From Marinobacter sp. (GTDB lineage Bacteria > Pseudomonadota > Gammaproteobacteria > Pseudomonadales > Oleiphilaceae), in NCBI GenBank assembly GCA_030149475.1, contig JASBRL010000137.1:1-51808 (forward strand): a DNA stretch of 51,808 bases, written 5' to 3'. The first letter of the stretch is position 1, and every line of letters begins with the position of its first letter. Shown piece after piece: positions 8,739-17,290 of the stretch. The position numbers and the translations under genes are program-made. Below the pieces are notes generated by a model that worked only from the letters and a program-made list of their open reading frames with translations, had not been told where the DNA came from and made no database searches.

Positions 8739-9499
8739 GTCTGATCAGGAGAGTATTTGCGGTCGGTCTGATGGCGATTCTGTCGGCGGGTGTGTTGGCA
8801 GAGGAAGGCGGTGCAGCTCTGGATACCATGGCGGCCGATCATACCAACAAGGAGTCACTGCAGCGTGGTGCCACCTTGTTCACCAACTATTGCATGGCGT
8901 GCCACTCCCTGGAATATGCCCGTTATAAGCGGGTAGCGGACGATCTCGGCATTCCATCGGATATTTACAAGGAAAACCTGATTTTCACGGGCGCCGAAAT
9001 TGGCGAACTGATGAAAAACAGCATGAACCCGGAGCAGGCGGCCAACTGGTTTGGTAATGCGCCCCCGGACCTGACCCTGGAGTCCCGTCTACGGGGTGAC
9101 GACTGGATCTATTCGTATCTGAGGGGATTTTACAAGGACGAGTCCCGGCCGATGGGGATCAACAATGTGGTATTCCCGAATGTCGGGATGCCCCACGTGT
9201 TGCTACAGTTGCAGGGCTTGTGCGCGGTGGAGCCGGCCATTGGTCATCGTGAAAGCGTTGATCCGCTCAGTGGCAATATCAAGAATCAGGACGTCTGTAC
9301 AAAGTGGGCGTCCAAGGGTTCAATGACCGCAGCTGAATATGATAGCGCTATCTATGACCTGACCAACTTCCTCTCCTACATGGGCGACCCGATAAAAGTC
9401 GAACGTGAACGGCTGGGTATGTTTGTGCTGATCTTTATAGCCATATTCTTTATCTTCGCCTACCTGCTCAACCGTGAGTACTGGAAGGACGTGCACTAA
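8735..9499 (+). CDS. petC: Ubiquinol-cytochrome c reductase, cytochrome c1
   Basis: Cytochrome c1 (254 residues) transfers electrons from the Rieske protein to a soluble cytochrome c. A cleavable signal peptide covers about residues 1-22 (ends AGVLA). The covalent heme motif CMACH is at 53-57. A C-terminal membrane anchor, FVLIFIAIFFIFAYLL, is followed by a short cytoplasmic tail. It starts within the petB stop (ATGA). A strong terminator follows, closing the petABC operon. Confidence 0.97.
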   Translation: MSLIRRVFAVGLMAILSAGVLAEEGGAALDTMAADHTNKESLQRGATLFTNYCMACHSLEYARYKRVADDLGIPSDIYKENLIFTGAEIGELMKNSMNPEQAANWFGNAPPDLTLESRLRGDDWIYSYLRGFYKDESRPMGINNVVFPNVGMPHVLLQLQGLCAVEPAIGHRESVDPLSGNIKNQDVCTKWASKGSMTAAEYDSAIYDLTNFLSYMGDPIKVERERLGMFVLIFIAIFFIFAYLLNREYWKDVH

Positions 9500-9530
9500 G
9501 AATTCGGGTATAATCTCTGCTGCATCCTAT

Positions 9531-9563
9531 CCAGCGGGCCGTATAGGGGCCCGCTGGTTTTTT
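9531..9563 (+). terminator. Rho-independent terminator of petABC
   Basis: CCAGCGGGCC (9531-9540) pairs perfectly with GGCCCGCTGG (9548-9557) around a seven-base loop, followed by six T residues. It separates petC from sspA. Confidence 0.95.
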
Positions 9564-9609
9564 CCTTTTTGCAGTATCATTCTGATGTGTCTAATCGTGG
9601 AGTAGTTCT

Positions 9610-10239
9610 ATGGGCGTTGTGACCAAGCGGTCATCAATGACGTTTTTCTCGGATCCTGCGAGTCATTACAGTCATCGTGTTCGCATCGTATTGGCCGAGA
9701 AAGGTGTTACCGTTGATGTAGTGGATGTTGACCCTGACAATCCTCCCGGAGAGCTAGGGGATCTGAATCCATACAATGCGCTGCCAACGCTGGTGGATCG
9801 GGACCTGGTTCTGTATGAGCCAAACATCATGATGGAGTATCTTGACGAACGCTTCCCGCATCCGCCACTGCTGCCGGTATACCCGGTTGCACGTGCGAAT
9901 AGCCGGCTGATGATTCACCGCATCCAAAAGGACTGGTGTGGGTTGATCGACCAGATTCTTGCGCAGCCCAACCACAAAGCATCAGACTCGGCGCGCAAGG
10001 AGTTGCGGGAAAGTCTGCTGGCGACAGCTCCTCTGTTTGGTGAGATGCCATTTTTTCTGTCGGAAGAGTTCACGATTGTGGACTGCTGCATTGCACCGAT
10101 CCTCTGGCGTTTGCCGGCGTTGGGCATCGACCTGAACGAGAAGCAGGCCAAACCACTGCAGAAGTACATGGACAAGATCTTCGCCCGGGAGGGCTTCAAG
10201 GCAAGCCTGTCTGACCTGGAAGAAGATATCCGCAATTAA
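9610..10239 (+). CDS. sspA: Stringent starvation protein A
   Basis: SspA is a GST-fold protein without glutathione transferase activity that binds RNA polymerase and modulates transcription in stationary phase and stress. The 209-residue protein carries the family N terminus [20 protein letters not shown] and the [20 protein letters not shown] segment. GTGGAG near 9598-9602 is suitably spaced from ATG 9610. It follows the petC terminator and is paired with sspB, 36 bases downstream, as in most gammaproteobacteria. Confidence 0.95.
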   Translation: MGVVTKRSSMTFFSDPASHYSHRVRIVLAEKGVTVDVVDVDPDNPPGELGDLNPYNALPTLVDRDLVLYEPNIMMEYLDERFPHPPLLPVYPVARANSRLMIHRIQKDWCGLIDQILAQPNHKASDSARKELRESLLATAPLFGEMPFFLSEEFTIVDCCIAPILWRLPALGIDLNEKQAKPLQKYMDKIFAREGFKASLSDLEEDIRN

Positions 10240-10275
10240 TGCACACCCGGTCCTGAGGTCGGGTTGGGAGTTTGA

Positions 10276-10707
10276 GTGTCGGAATCGACGATAAAAATGG
10301 CATCCAGTCGTCCGTATCTGGTGCGGGCGTTTAATGAATGGATTCTTGATAATAACTGCACGCCCTACATTGTTGTGGATGCCGGCGTTCAGGGTGTGCA
10401 GGTGCCCACTGAGCATGTAGCCAACGGACAGATTGTGCTGAATATCAGCCCGGGTGCCGTCAAAGGTCTGGTTGTTGGCAACGGTGCTCTGGAATTCAGC
10501 GCCCGTTTTGGGGGTGTTCCGATGCAGGTTTTTATTCCGTTGCAGGCCGTTATGGCCATTTACGCCCGGGAAAACGGTGAGGGAATGGTGTTCGGCAGTG
10601 AGCCAGGTGCGCCGGATCCCGATGGTGCTCGCCAGCCTGAGCCGGATGGTAACTCCGCGGGAGCCCGCCCATCTGGCAAGAAGCCGAGTCTCAAAGTGGT
10701 CAAATAA
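10276..10707 (+). CDS. sspB: ClpXP protease specificity-enhancing factor
   Basis: SspB delivers ssrA-tagged proteins to ClpXP. The folded domain starts at SSRPYLVRAFNEWILDNN and includes GQIVLNISPGAVKGL and the IYARENGEGMVF segment. A flexible acidic to polar linker follows, ending in KPSLKVVK, equivalent to the ClpX-binding tail RPALRVVK of E. coli. GTG 10276 has GGGAG at 10266-10270 with five-base spacing; ATG 10297 would remove seven residues outside the domain but has a poorer ribosome site. The 3' end faces diaA with a gap of 14 bases. Confidence 0.95.
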   Translation: MSESTIKMASSRPYLVRAFNEWILDNNCTPYIVVDAGVQGVQVPTEHVANGQIVLNISPGAVKGLVVGNGALEFSARFGGVPMQVFIPLQAVMAIYARENGEGMVFGSEPGAPDPDGARQPEPDGNSAGARPSGKKPSLKVVK

Positions 10708-10721
10708 ACCGCGGGGCCCGG

Positions 10722-11315
10722 CTAGCCGCCGCCAAAGAGCTTGTTATCGATCAGCCCGCACAGGGCATTGATAATGACCAGTAGTAGTGGTGCAGCCTGG
10801 TTTTGTTCCAGGTTCTGCAGCGCCACTTCCTGGTCTTCCGCATGAAGTAGCGACGTAATGTCTGTTCGGGCCTTGGCACTTAATACGACTACTTTCATAT
10901 CCCGGTCGTGGGCAGCCTGTATGGCCTGAATGAGGTTGGCCTTATGGCCGTCGTCTACGATCACCAGCAAGGTATCGTGAGGCTTTCCGATTGCCCGGAC
11001 CTGGCGGGAGAAGGTGTCATTGAACCGGTTGTCCCGGCAAATTGCAGAATAGGTGGTAGCATCGGCACCGAGATTGATTGCCGGCAAGGCAGGTCGGTCC
11101 TGGTCGAACCGGTTCAGCAGAGCCGTGCAGAAATACTGGGAAAGGATGTTGGCGCTGCCGTTGGCGCAGGTAATGATCTTTCCGTCCGCTAGCAACGCCT
11201 CCACCAGAATATCGGCTGCCCGCGCAATATCGCCACCGGTATGGCTTGCCGCTTCAGCGGTATGCTCTATATGAGACGCAAACCACTGGTTGATCATGTC
11301 GGTAAGTTCAGTCAT
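10722..11315 (-). CDS. diaA: DiaA-like SIS domain protein with degraded sugar-phosphate pocket
   Basis: E. coli DiaA is a tetrameric SIS protein that binds DnaA and times initiation. This 197-residue homologue aligns end to end, including LLNRFDQDRPALPAI (66-80) and the C-terminal LIDNKLF. The SIS signature is eroded: the GNGTSA loop reads ANGSAN (51-56), STRGNS reads VDDGHKA (120-126), and the RIQEMH helix has become NQAAPL. L193-F194 correspond to the Leu-Phe pair that, from memory, DiaA uses to bind DnaA. The start at 11315 overlaps the yraN stop (ATGA); an upstream in-frame ATG at 11345 is disfavoured. The gene is last in lpoA-yraN-diaA, and the usual next gene dolP is absent. Confidence 0.85.
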   Translation of the reverse strand: MTELTDMINQWFASHIEHTAEAASHTGGDIARAADILVEALLADGKIITCANGSANILSQYFCTALLNRFDQDRPALPAINLGADATTYSAICRDNRFNDTFSRQVRAIGKPHDTLLVIVDDGHKANLIQAIQAAHDRDMKVVVLSAKARTDITSLLHAEDQEVALQNLEQNQAAPLLLVIINALCGLIDNKLFGGG

Positions 11316-11689
11316 GGGTCGGCCTGAATCGCATTTTTTATCCACTGTATCCGGTATTTTTTCAGCGTTCCTGGCGCCATTGAAATCACATCGATGCGGG
11401 CGTCCCGTTGCCAGAGATTGTGGCGGTGGATGTAAAAAGATGCTGCCCTGATCAGCCGCTGCTGTTTGCGGTAGCTGATGGACTCAGCGCCGGAGCTGAA
11501 GCTGCCCTGACCGCGAAACCGGACTTCAAAGAACACCAGTACCTCCCGATCCAGGCCGATGAGGTCGATCTCTCCACCCCGGCTGACGACGTTGTGATCA
11601 ACAATACGCACGCCACGACTTTCAAGATAGCGCGCTGCCACGGCTTCCGCCGCATTTCCGATCTGTTTTCTGCCTTCCCTGGCGTTCAT
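11312..11689 (-). CDS. yraN: YraN/UPF0102 family endonuclease-like protein
   Basis: A 125-residue protein of the UPF0102 family, which has a restriction-endonuclease-like fold. The conserved pattern is visible: GRKQIGNAAEAVAARYLESRG, NVVSRGGEIDLIGLD, and LVFFEVRFR, which supply the acidic and basic residues of a PD-(D/E)XK site. The cellular role is not established. It lies 20 bases after lpoA and overlaps diaA by four bases, the same order as in E. coli. Confidence 0.93.
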   Translation of the reverse strand: MNAREGRKQIGNAAEAVAARYLESRGVRIVDHNVVSRGGEIDLIGLDREVLVFFEVRFRGQGSFSSGAESISYRKQQRLIRAASFYIHRHNLWQRDARIDVISMAPGTLKKYRIQWIKNAIQADP

Positions 11690-11709
11690 GTCACGGCCTG
11701 TCCGGTTGC

Positions 11710-13578
11710 CTACTCTTTAATTCCGGTTTCCTGCACGGTGTCAGCCGGTTGCTCGTCTGGCGTCAGTTGTTCCGGTATCAGTCTGGGCGTGCCATTCTGA
11801 AATTGTGCCCACATCTGTTGGCGGTGAATCCGGCGATCCGACGACATTGACAGCACACCCGTGTGTCCCTGCAGCGTGCTGTCCGGCACCTGTTGCAGCA
11901 GCGGCAGTCGGGTTGTCAACTGGTAGGCATCGGCGCCCATGGCGAACAGTCTGCCAAGTTGCCCCGTCAGGTCGGGGAAAGCTTTGGACGCCGCAGTCCT
12001 GAGCGGATCCTGATTGTTGAGTACCCAGGGGATATCAGTAAACCGGACCTTATCGAGGTCCTGATCGCGGGACGGGTCCGGCGTTCCCTCATAGACCAGG
12101 GACGGTGAATAGACCGGCAGATCGCCCGCGTAGTAAAACGCAAATAACGGGTTGAACTGGCGGGCGATGGTCGGCTGGGCCACCATCACAATGGCGTCGG
12201 CATCCTGCCGGCGCCGCGGTTCAAACTCCACGTTGAGTCCGATAGTGCGCTCAATATCGATGGCCCGATCCCGGCTGGTGGTGATGCCGAGCAGCTCAGC
12301 GGTGTCCGCGCGGAAATTATCGGTGCGGAAAAATCGTTCGGTTTTGAGCGCCACACCACCATTGTCTGCCAAGGCTTCGTTCAGCGCCTGCTGGAACCGG
12401 TCGCCCCATCCACCGTGCGGGATCAGCACCATGACCTGATGCAGGCCATCGGTGTTGAGCCGTTCGGCAATCTGTCGTGCTTCATCTTCGGCAGACAGCC
12501 CGAACTGATACATGCGAGCCGGCGCCTGCGTGCCAGCGTCCAGATAGTTCAGTGCCAATACCGGCACAGGCAGGGCGTCGCGACTGGCAAGTGAGGAAAG
12601 TGCCTCTTTTTCCAGTGGTCCGACAATGAGGTCCGGGCTTTTTTGTCGCAATTCGTCGTAAAGCTGATCGAACGGTTTTTTATGGGTGTCGACAACCGAC
12701 AGTTTGAGATCGTAGTCGCGGGCGCTGGCGTCCCGGTAGAAGGCTGCCATGAAGCCATCCCGCAAAGAGGCGCCGGCACTGGCAAGCGGGCCGCTAAGCG
12801 GCAGAGCCAGGGTAATTCTTTCGGGGCGCTCCTGAACCACTCTGGCAATCAGTGCCAGCTCGCTGGGCAGGTTGGCCGCCGCCGGGTGTCCTGTCCAGTT
12901 GTACTGCCACTGACGGATGGCTTTACCCTGAGCCTCCAGTGTCATGCCGGGTTGGCGCAGGGTTGTCGCCAGTTCGAGCCAGCCCTGGGCTTCGTAACCG
13001 ATTGTCTTTTCCGCCTGCCTTTGCAGGGTTTGATCGTCGGTGCGCTTCAGGGCCTGCCAGATCTGGTCGTTCAGCATCGTGCGGTCTGTGTCGCTGCGTT
13101 TCTGGCCCAGAGCAATCCAGGTCAAAGCCGCATTGAGCGGCTGTTGGGCAAGCGTGTAGGTTTTCGCCTGGAGGTCAGCCGCCCTCGTCAGCAGATCCGG
13201 GTCGTAACGTTCAAACTGGCTGATTGACAGTGACCCCGTTAATGCGTCCGCCCAGTGAGCATCCTGCAGATCAACCGCGCCGGCCATGGCCAGCAGGCGG
13301 TACTGGTCGGTAAGCTCCGGGGCCAGAGATGTCAGTGCTTTGCTCTGTAGCACGGTGCGGGCTGCCTGTTGACGACCGGTGTTCTGAAAGCGGTCGGCCG
13401 TTTTGAGCAGATACCGTTGTGCCTCCAGTGTGTTGCTCATGTCAGCGGCAACACTCAGGGCCTGTTCCGCTGTCTGGGTCTGGCCGGGCTTCAGGTTGAC
13501 TGGCGCACAGCCGCCCAACAGGGCAGTCAGTACCAGGATGACGGCAAAGTAGCGAAAGTTCAGTTGGTGGTTGGTCAT
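11710..13578 (-). CDS. lpoA: Penicillin-binding protein activator LpoA
   Basis: LpoA is an outer-membrane lipoprotein that spans the periplasm to activate PBP1A. The 622-residue product has a lipoprotein signal with lipobox LLGGC (Cys24), an N-terminal alpha-helical TPR-like half (to about 250), and a C-terminal half resembling periplasmic binding proteins, starting at RITLALPLSGPLASAG and including PDLIVGPLEKE. Length and domain order match the family. It is divergent from rsmI, which is the E. coli arrangement too. The ribosome site is weak. Confidence 0.93.
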   Translation of the reverse strand: MTNHQLNFRYFAVILVLTALLGGCAPVNLKPGQTQTAEQALSVAADMSNTLEAQRYLLKTADRFQNTGRQQAARTVLQSKALTSLAPELTDQYRLLAMAGAVDLQDAHWADALTGSLSISQFERYDPDLLTRAADLQAKTYTLAQQPLNAALTWIALGQKRSDTDRTMLNDQIWQALKRTDDQTLQRQAEKTIGYEAQGWLELATTLRQPGMTLEAQGKAIRQWQYNWTGHPAAANLPSELALIARVVQERPERITLALPLSGPLASAGASLRDGFMAAFYRDASARDYDLKLSVVDTHKKPFDQLYDELRQKSPDLIVGPLEKEALSSLASRDALPVPVLALNYLDAGTQAPARMYQFGLSAEDEARQIAERLNTDGLHQVMVLIPHGGWGDRFQQALNEALADNGGVALKTERFFRTDNFRADTAELLGITTSRDRAIDIERTIGLNVEFEPRRRQDADAIVMVAQPTIARQFNPLFAFYYAGDLPVYSPSLVYEGTPDPSRDQDLDKVRFTDIPWVLNNQDPLRTAASKAFPDLTGQLGRLFAMGADAYQLTTRLPLLQQVPDSTLQGHTGVLSMSSDRRIHRQQMWAQFQNGTPRLIPEQLTPDEQPADTVQETGIKE

Positions 13579-13743
13579 GTCTGGCTCACACTGTTCCCGG
13601 GCGTTACGCTTGTGACGTCATAAAATCGGCGTCATCATGGCTTGAGGATGAATGGGGTTGTTCCTCCAGACGCGCAGTTTACCAGTTCGCGTTTGATTTC
13701 TCATGACGTTGCTGTCATTCAGAACGATATAGCGAGATATGGT

Positions 13744-14625
13744 GTGTCTTCAGACGTCATTGAAAGTGTTATACAAGGCGGTACGCTCTACATTGTGGCA
13801 ACCCCTATCGGCAATCTTGACGACCTGTCCGGACGGGCGATCGAAACCCTCAGGCGGGTCGACCTGGTGGCCGCTGAGGATACCCGGCATTCACAGCGGC
13901 TGCTACAGCACCTTGGTCTGCGTAAAGACATGCTGGCGCTGCATGACTTCAATGAGCGTGAGCGGACCGCCTCTGTGGTCAACCGTCTGCGTTCGGGGGT
14001 CAGCATAGCGCTCATTTCGGATGCGGGAACGCCGCTGATATCCGACCCTGGTTTTGTGCTGGTTCGTGAGGCCCGGGCCCAGGGCGTTACAGTTTCTCCT
14101 GTCCCCGGGTCCTGTGCCCTTATTGCTGCCCTGAGTGCCGCGGGACTGCCGACCGACCGTTTCCTGTTTGAGGGTTTTTTGCCGGCCAAGCGCAGTGGCA
14201 GGCGCGCCGCACTGAGTGCGGTGGCCCGGGAAGCGGCCACATTGGTGTTCTATGAGTCACCCCACCGCATCCTCGATACCATGACCGACATTGTCGAGGT
14301 TATGGGCAATGAGCGGGAGGTTGTTCTGGCCCGCGAGCTCACCAAAACCTTTGAGACGTTCTACAGCGGAACGGCAGTTGTGGTCAGCGAAAATCTGCGG
14401 GCCGATCCTTTTGCGACCAAGGGAGAGTTTGTGGTTATGATTCACGGCGCCGAGCCGGAACCCGAGGAAGCGCCTGGCCTGGATGTCGAACACATGCTGT
14501 CGCTGCTGGTCGATGCGCTGCCGGTCAAACAGGTAGCGCGCATTGCCGCCGAGTTGAGCGGCCTGCCGCGCAATGAATTATATCGGCGGGCGCAGGCTAT
14601 CAAGGATGGCCAACGCGAGCGTTGA
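13744..14625 (+). CDS. rsmI: 16S rRNA (cytidine1402-2'-O)-methyltransferase
   Basis: RsmI methylates the ribose of C1402 in the decoding centre of 16S rRNA with SAM. Motifs are LYIVATPIGNLDDLS, AAEDTRHSQRLLQH, ISDAGTPLISDPG and FEGFLPAKRSGRR. The frame is open upstream to 13642 (TTG) and an ATG at 13648, but the first 34 codons are unlike the family and lie in the probable promoter region. GTG 13744 gives 293 residues with a 13-residue lead before LYIV, as in E. coli (286 total); the exact start is uncertain. It is divergent from lpoA and upstream of rnpB. Confidence 0.92.
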   Translation: MSSDVIESVIQGGTLYIVATPIGNLDDLSGRAIETLRRVDLVAAEDTRHSQRLLQHLGLRKDMLALHDFNERERTASVVNRLRSGVSIALISDAGTPLISDPGFVLVREARAQGVTVSPVPGSCALIAALSAAGLPTDRFLFEGFLPAKRSGRRAALSAVAREAATLVFYESPHRILDTMTDIVEVMGNEREVVLARELTKTFETFYSGTAVVVSENLRADPFATKGEFVVMIHGAEPEPEEAPGLDVEHMLSLLVDALPVKQVARIAAELSGLPRNELYRRAQAIKDGQRER

Positions 14626-14660
14626 GTTTCGGGTGAGCGCGCTCTGGCGATCGTTTTTAC

Positions 14661-14689
14661 TTGCGCATGTCCGGCGCCGCCGGTATGGT
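14661..14689 (+). promoter_or_regulatory. Promoter of rnpB
   Basis: TTGCGC (14661-14666), a 17-base spacer and TATGGT (14684-14689). The -10 ends seven bases before the predicted 5' end of RNase P RNA (14696), the expected distance for a stable RNA. Confidence 0.6.
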
Positions 14690-14695
14690 CTCGCC

Positions 14696-15044
14696 TGAGC
14701 TCGCCAGACAGTCGCCGCCAGTCCTCTGGGGGAGGAAAGTCCGGGCTCCGCAGGGCAAGGTGCCAGGTAACACCTGGGCGGCGTGAGCCGATGGAAAGTG
14801 CAACAGAAAGTATACCGCCTAAGCGTCTCCGGACGCCGGTAAGGTTGAAATGGTGCGGTAAGAGCGCACCGCGTGACTGGTAACAGTTCACGGCGATGGA
14901 AAACCCCACCTGGAGCAAGACCAAATAGGAGTCCTATGGCGTGGCCCGCGCTGGACTCGGGTAGGTTGCTTGAGGTCTGTGGTGACGCAGACCCTAGATG
15001 AATGACTGTCCACGACAGAACCCGGCTTATCGGCGAGCTCACCT
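14696..15044 (+). ncRNA. rnpB: RNase P RNA, bacterial class A
   Basis: This is the catalytic RNA that removes 5' leaders from pre-tRNAs. The ends form a perfect ten-base P1 helix: TGAGCTCGCC (14696-14705) with GGCGAGCTCA (15032-15041). Universally conserved blocks are present: GAGGAAAGTCCGGGCTC near the 5' side, CAACAGAAAGTATACCGCC, GGTAAGGTTGAAA, AACCCCACC, and ACAGAACCCGGCTTATCGG at the 3' end. A T-run follows P1 and probably helps termination. The rsmI-rnpB-mraZ order is the same as in Pseudomonas. The length is about 349 nt; the ends are estimated from P1 and promoter position. Confidence 0.96.
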
Positions 15045-15267
15045 TTTTCTACCCGCAACAACACGCTGCCGTTGTGAACTGAACGGCCGTTCGGCGTGAT
15101 TTCTTATAGCGAAATAATCTTAAGTCTCATTTGTCATCTTCAAATGCAGCGCCAGGTTGTTGAATTTTTGGTTATTCTTTTCCGTAATGCCCTTCCCGCA
15201 TTAAGTCAGGTGTTGTAACTCTCTGTCCACAAAGAAACTTTCCAGAATACGACGGGTCTGGCGTCGC
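15045..15267. other. AT-rich gap between rnpB and the mra promoter, with a 12-bp palindrome
   Basis: No open frame or RNA gene is evident. The segment is more AT-rich than its surroundings and contains one perfect 12-bp palindrome, GAACGGCCGTTC, at 15081-15092. Together with the promoter, operator and leader to 15435, it makes the 391-base region before mraZ. Confidence 0.5.
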
Positions 15268-15296
15268 TTGCATTGTGATCAGCGTGTTTCTATAGT
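15268..15296 (+). promoter_or_regulatory. Pmra, promoter of the division and cell wall cluster
   Basis: TTGCAT (15268-15273), an exact 17-base spacer, and TATAGT (15291-15296). This is the best sigma70 match in the window. Transcription would begin near 15303, immediately at the MraZ repeats, and the leader to mraZ would be about 133 nt. Confidence 0.75.
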
Positions 15297-15304
15297 GTGC
15301 AGGA

Positions 15305-15339
15305 GTGGGAAAAAGTGGTGTTTAGTGGTTTTTAGTGGA
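15305..15339 (+). promoter_or_regulatory. MraZ operator: four GTGG repeats at 10-bp spacing
   Basis: GTGGG, GTGGT, GTGGT and GTGGA begin at 15305, 15315, 15325 and 15335, each separated by five A/T-rich bases. E. coli MraZ binds direct TGGGN repeats separated by five bases next to its own promoter, so these are very likely the autoregulatory sites. A fifth, off-register ATGGTG follows at 15342. The first copy is the closest to TGGGN. They overlap the predicted transcription start, consistent with repression. Confidence 0.85.
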
Positions 15340-15435
15340 AAATGGTGCCCGGTCTGACTGGGTGCTGACGGATTCCCCAAAACCGTGCCGATTCACCTCC
15401 TTGACCCCGACGCTCACGGACCAGAGTCAACGCGA

Positions 15436-15897
15436 ATGAGTAACTTTCTTGGCAGTCATGCCATCAACATGGATGCGAAGGGTCGCCTGGCGATCCCCAC
15501 TCGCGTGCGGGACGATCTCGCACGGGTGTGTGACGGTCGCATTGTGTTGACTGCCAATGCCTCTGACTCCGAAGAAGAGCGCTGTCTGCTTGTTTATCCG
15601 GAAGCTCAGTGGGACGTACTACGTCCCCAGATTGAAGCACTTCCCAACATGAATAAGAAGGTTCGTCGACTGCAAAGGGTCATGCTGGGTTATGCCACCC
15701 CGCTTGAGTTGGATGCGGCGGGGCGTGTTCTGGTGCCGCCGACCTTGCGTGACTATGCCCGTTTCGAGAAGAAGCTGATGCTGGTTGGCATCGGTAAAAA
15801 ATTTGAGTTGTGGAGCGAGGAACGCTGGTTCGCCTGGCTGGACGAGTCGTCGGCCGATGATGAAATGCCCCCGGAAATGGAGTCGTTGTCGCTATGA
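15436..15897 (+). CDS. mraZ: Transcriptional regulator MraZ
   Basis: MraZ is a double AbrB-like DNA-binding protein that represses the mra/dcw operon. The 153-residue product has the two repeats: [19 protein letters not shown] (residues 10-28) and [17 protein letters not shown] in the second half. ATG 15436 places the family start, [14 protein letters not shown], correctly; the frame extends back to a GTG at 15385, but those residues are unlike MraZ. The Shine-Dalgarno is weak. It is the first gene of the cluster and overlaps rsmH by four bases. Confidence 0.96.
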   Translation: MSNFLGSHAINMDAKGRLAIPTRVRDDLARVCDGRIVLTANASDSEEERCLLVYPEAQWDVLRPQIEALPNMNKKVRRLQRVMLGYATPLELDAAGRVLVPPTLRDYARFEKKLMLVGIGKKFELWSEERWFAWLDESSADDEMPPEMESLSL

Positions 15898-16856
15898 TGG
15901 TGCAGGACGCCCATCAGTCGGTCCTGCTGGATGAGGCGGTTCAGTACCTGGTCTGCAACCCGGGCGGTCGTTTCATTGACGGCACTTTTGGTCGGGGGGG
16001 GCATAGCGGCCTCATCTTGCGACAGTTGAACGAACAGGGGCGTCTGATTGGCATCGACAAAGATCCCGAAGCAGTAGCGATGGGTGAGGTGCTGGCCGAG
16101 CGTGATAGCCGGTTCAGTATCTGCCATGGCTCGTTTGCCGAGTTGGCCGATATGGCCGGGCGGCGGAGTTGGGACTCGGTTGACGGGGTCTTGCTGGACC
16201 TCGGTGTGTCATCCCCGCAACTGGATGATGCCCGCCGTGGCTTCAGTTTTATGCGTGACGGTCCGCTCGATATGCGCATGGATACGACCCGGGGTGTAAG
16301 CGCTGCGCAATGGCTGAACACAGCCGATGAAAAAGCCATCGCTGATGTGATCTGGCGTTACGGCGAAGAGCGCTTCTCCCGCCGTATTGCCCGTTCGGTC
16401 GTGGCAAAGCGCCAGGAAGAGCCCATGGCGACCACCAGGCAACTGGCCGAGTTGGTTTCACAAGCCGTACCGCGCAAAGAAAAAAACAAGCATCCAGCGA
16501 CCCGGACTTTCCAGGCGATCCGGATCTTTATCAACCAGGAACTGGATGACCTGGAAATTGGGCTTAAAGCAGCGGTCGACCGGTTGGCGCCCGGCGGACG
16601 CCTGGTGGTGATCAGCTTCCACTCGCTTGAGGATCGCATCGTCAAGCGATTCATGCGGGACCTGGCCCGGGGGCCACAGCTACCGCGTGGGCTTCCGGTG
16701 ACCGTTGATCAGAGCGAAAGCCCGTTCAGCCTGGTCACCAAGGCATTAAAGGCGGACGAAGAAGAAGTCGAGAGCAATGTCCGGGCGCGTAGCGCTGTCA
16801 TGCGGGTGCTGGAGCGGCGCCCGTTGTCCGGGCGGCAAACAGGAGGGCAGGCATGA
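15894..16856 (+). CDS. rsmH: 16S rRNA (cytosine1402-N4)-methyltransferase
   Basis: RsmH (MraW) adds the N4-methyl group to C1402 of 16S rRNA, the same nucleotide modified by RsmI nearby. The 320-residue protein (E. coli 313) has [24 protein letters not shown] (SAM site), [20 protein letters not shown], and the NQELDDLE and [16 protein letters not shown] motifs. Its start overlaps the mraZ stop as ATGA; a second ATG is three bases on. It overlaps ftsL by four bases. Confidence 0.97.
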   Translation: MMVQDAHQSVLLDEAVQYLVCNPGGRFIDGTFGRGGHSGLILRQLNEQGRLIGIDKDPEAVAMGEVLAERDSRFSICHGSFAELADMAGRRSWDSVDGVLLDLGVSSPQLDDARRGFSFMRDGPLDMRMDTTRGVSAAQWLNTADEKAIADVIWRYGEERFSRRIARSVVAKRQEEPMATTRQLAELVSQAVPRKEKNKHPATRTFQAIRIFINQELDDLEIGLKAAVDRLAPGGRLVVISFHSLEDRIVKRFMRDLARGPQLPRGLPVTVDQSESPFSLVTKALKADEEEVESNVRARSAVMRVLERRPLSGRQTGGQA

Positions 16857-17239
16857 GCGCAGTTACACTGGAGCGGCCGACCAAAAAAGCGGCTCTTAAC
16901 CGGCAAGCCGTTCGCGAGGGCGTGAATAGTACGCTCGGACTGTCGCGACAGATTTTTCAGGCGTTGTGCCAACGCCGTGTTGCCATTTCATTCGCTCTGG
17001 TGCTGGCCCTCCTTGCGTCATCCATTGGCGTGGTCGTCAGCGCACATCAGAACCGGCTGTTATTCAATCAGCTCGCAGAATTCCGCGCCCAGCGTGATCA
17101 TTTCGAGCGCGAATGGAGTCAGTTGCTCCTGGAACAGAGCGCTCTGAGTGCGCAAAGCCGTATCGAGCGCCGGGCCTCTGACAAGCTCGGCATGGTCGTG
17201 CCCGGGCAAGACCAGATCGTTTTGGTGAACGCCCCGTGA
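16853..17239 (+). CDS. ftsL: Cell division protein FtsL
   Basis: FtsL is a small bitopic protein that forms the FtsQLB complex and helps activate FtsWI. The 128-residue product has a basic cytoplasmic part, one transmembrane helix ([22 protein letters not shown], about 43-64) and a periplasmic coiled coil with [19 protein letters not shown] good ribosome site, GGAGGGCAGGC, precedes ATG 16853. Sequence conservation is low in this family, and assignment rests on topology plus position between rsmH and ftsI. Confidence 0.93.
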   Translation: MSAVTLERPTKKAALNRQAVREGVNSTLGLSRQIFQALCQRRVAISFALVLALLASSIGVVVSAHQNRLLFNQLAEFRAQRDHFEREWSQLLLEQSALSAQSRIERRASDKLGMVVPGQDQIVLVNAP

Positions 17240-17290
17240 CGCTATCGCCAGCCGAACGGATCAACTGTCGCAACAGAACCGGGTGATACG

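Noticed and set aside
10720..10727. GGCTAGCC palindrome between sspB and diaA as a terminator
   Set aside because: Only eight bases with no loop and no T-run on either strand.
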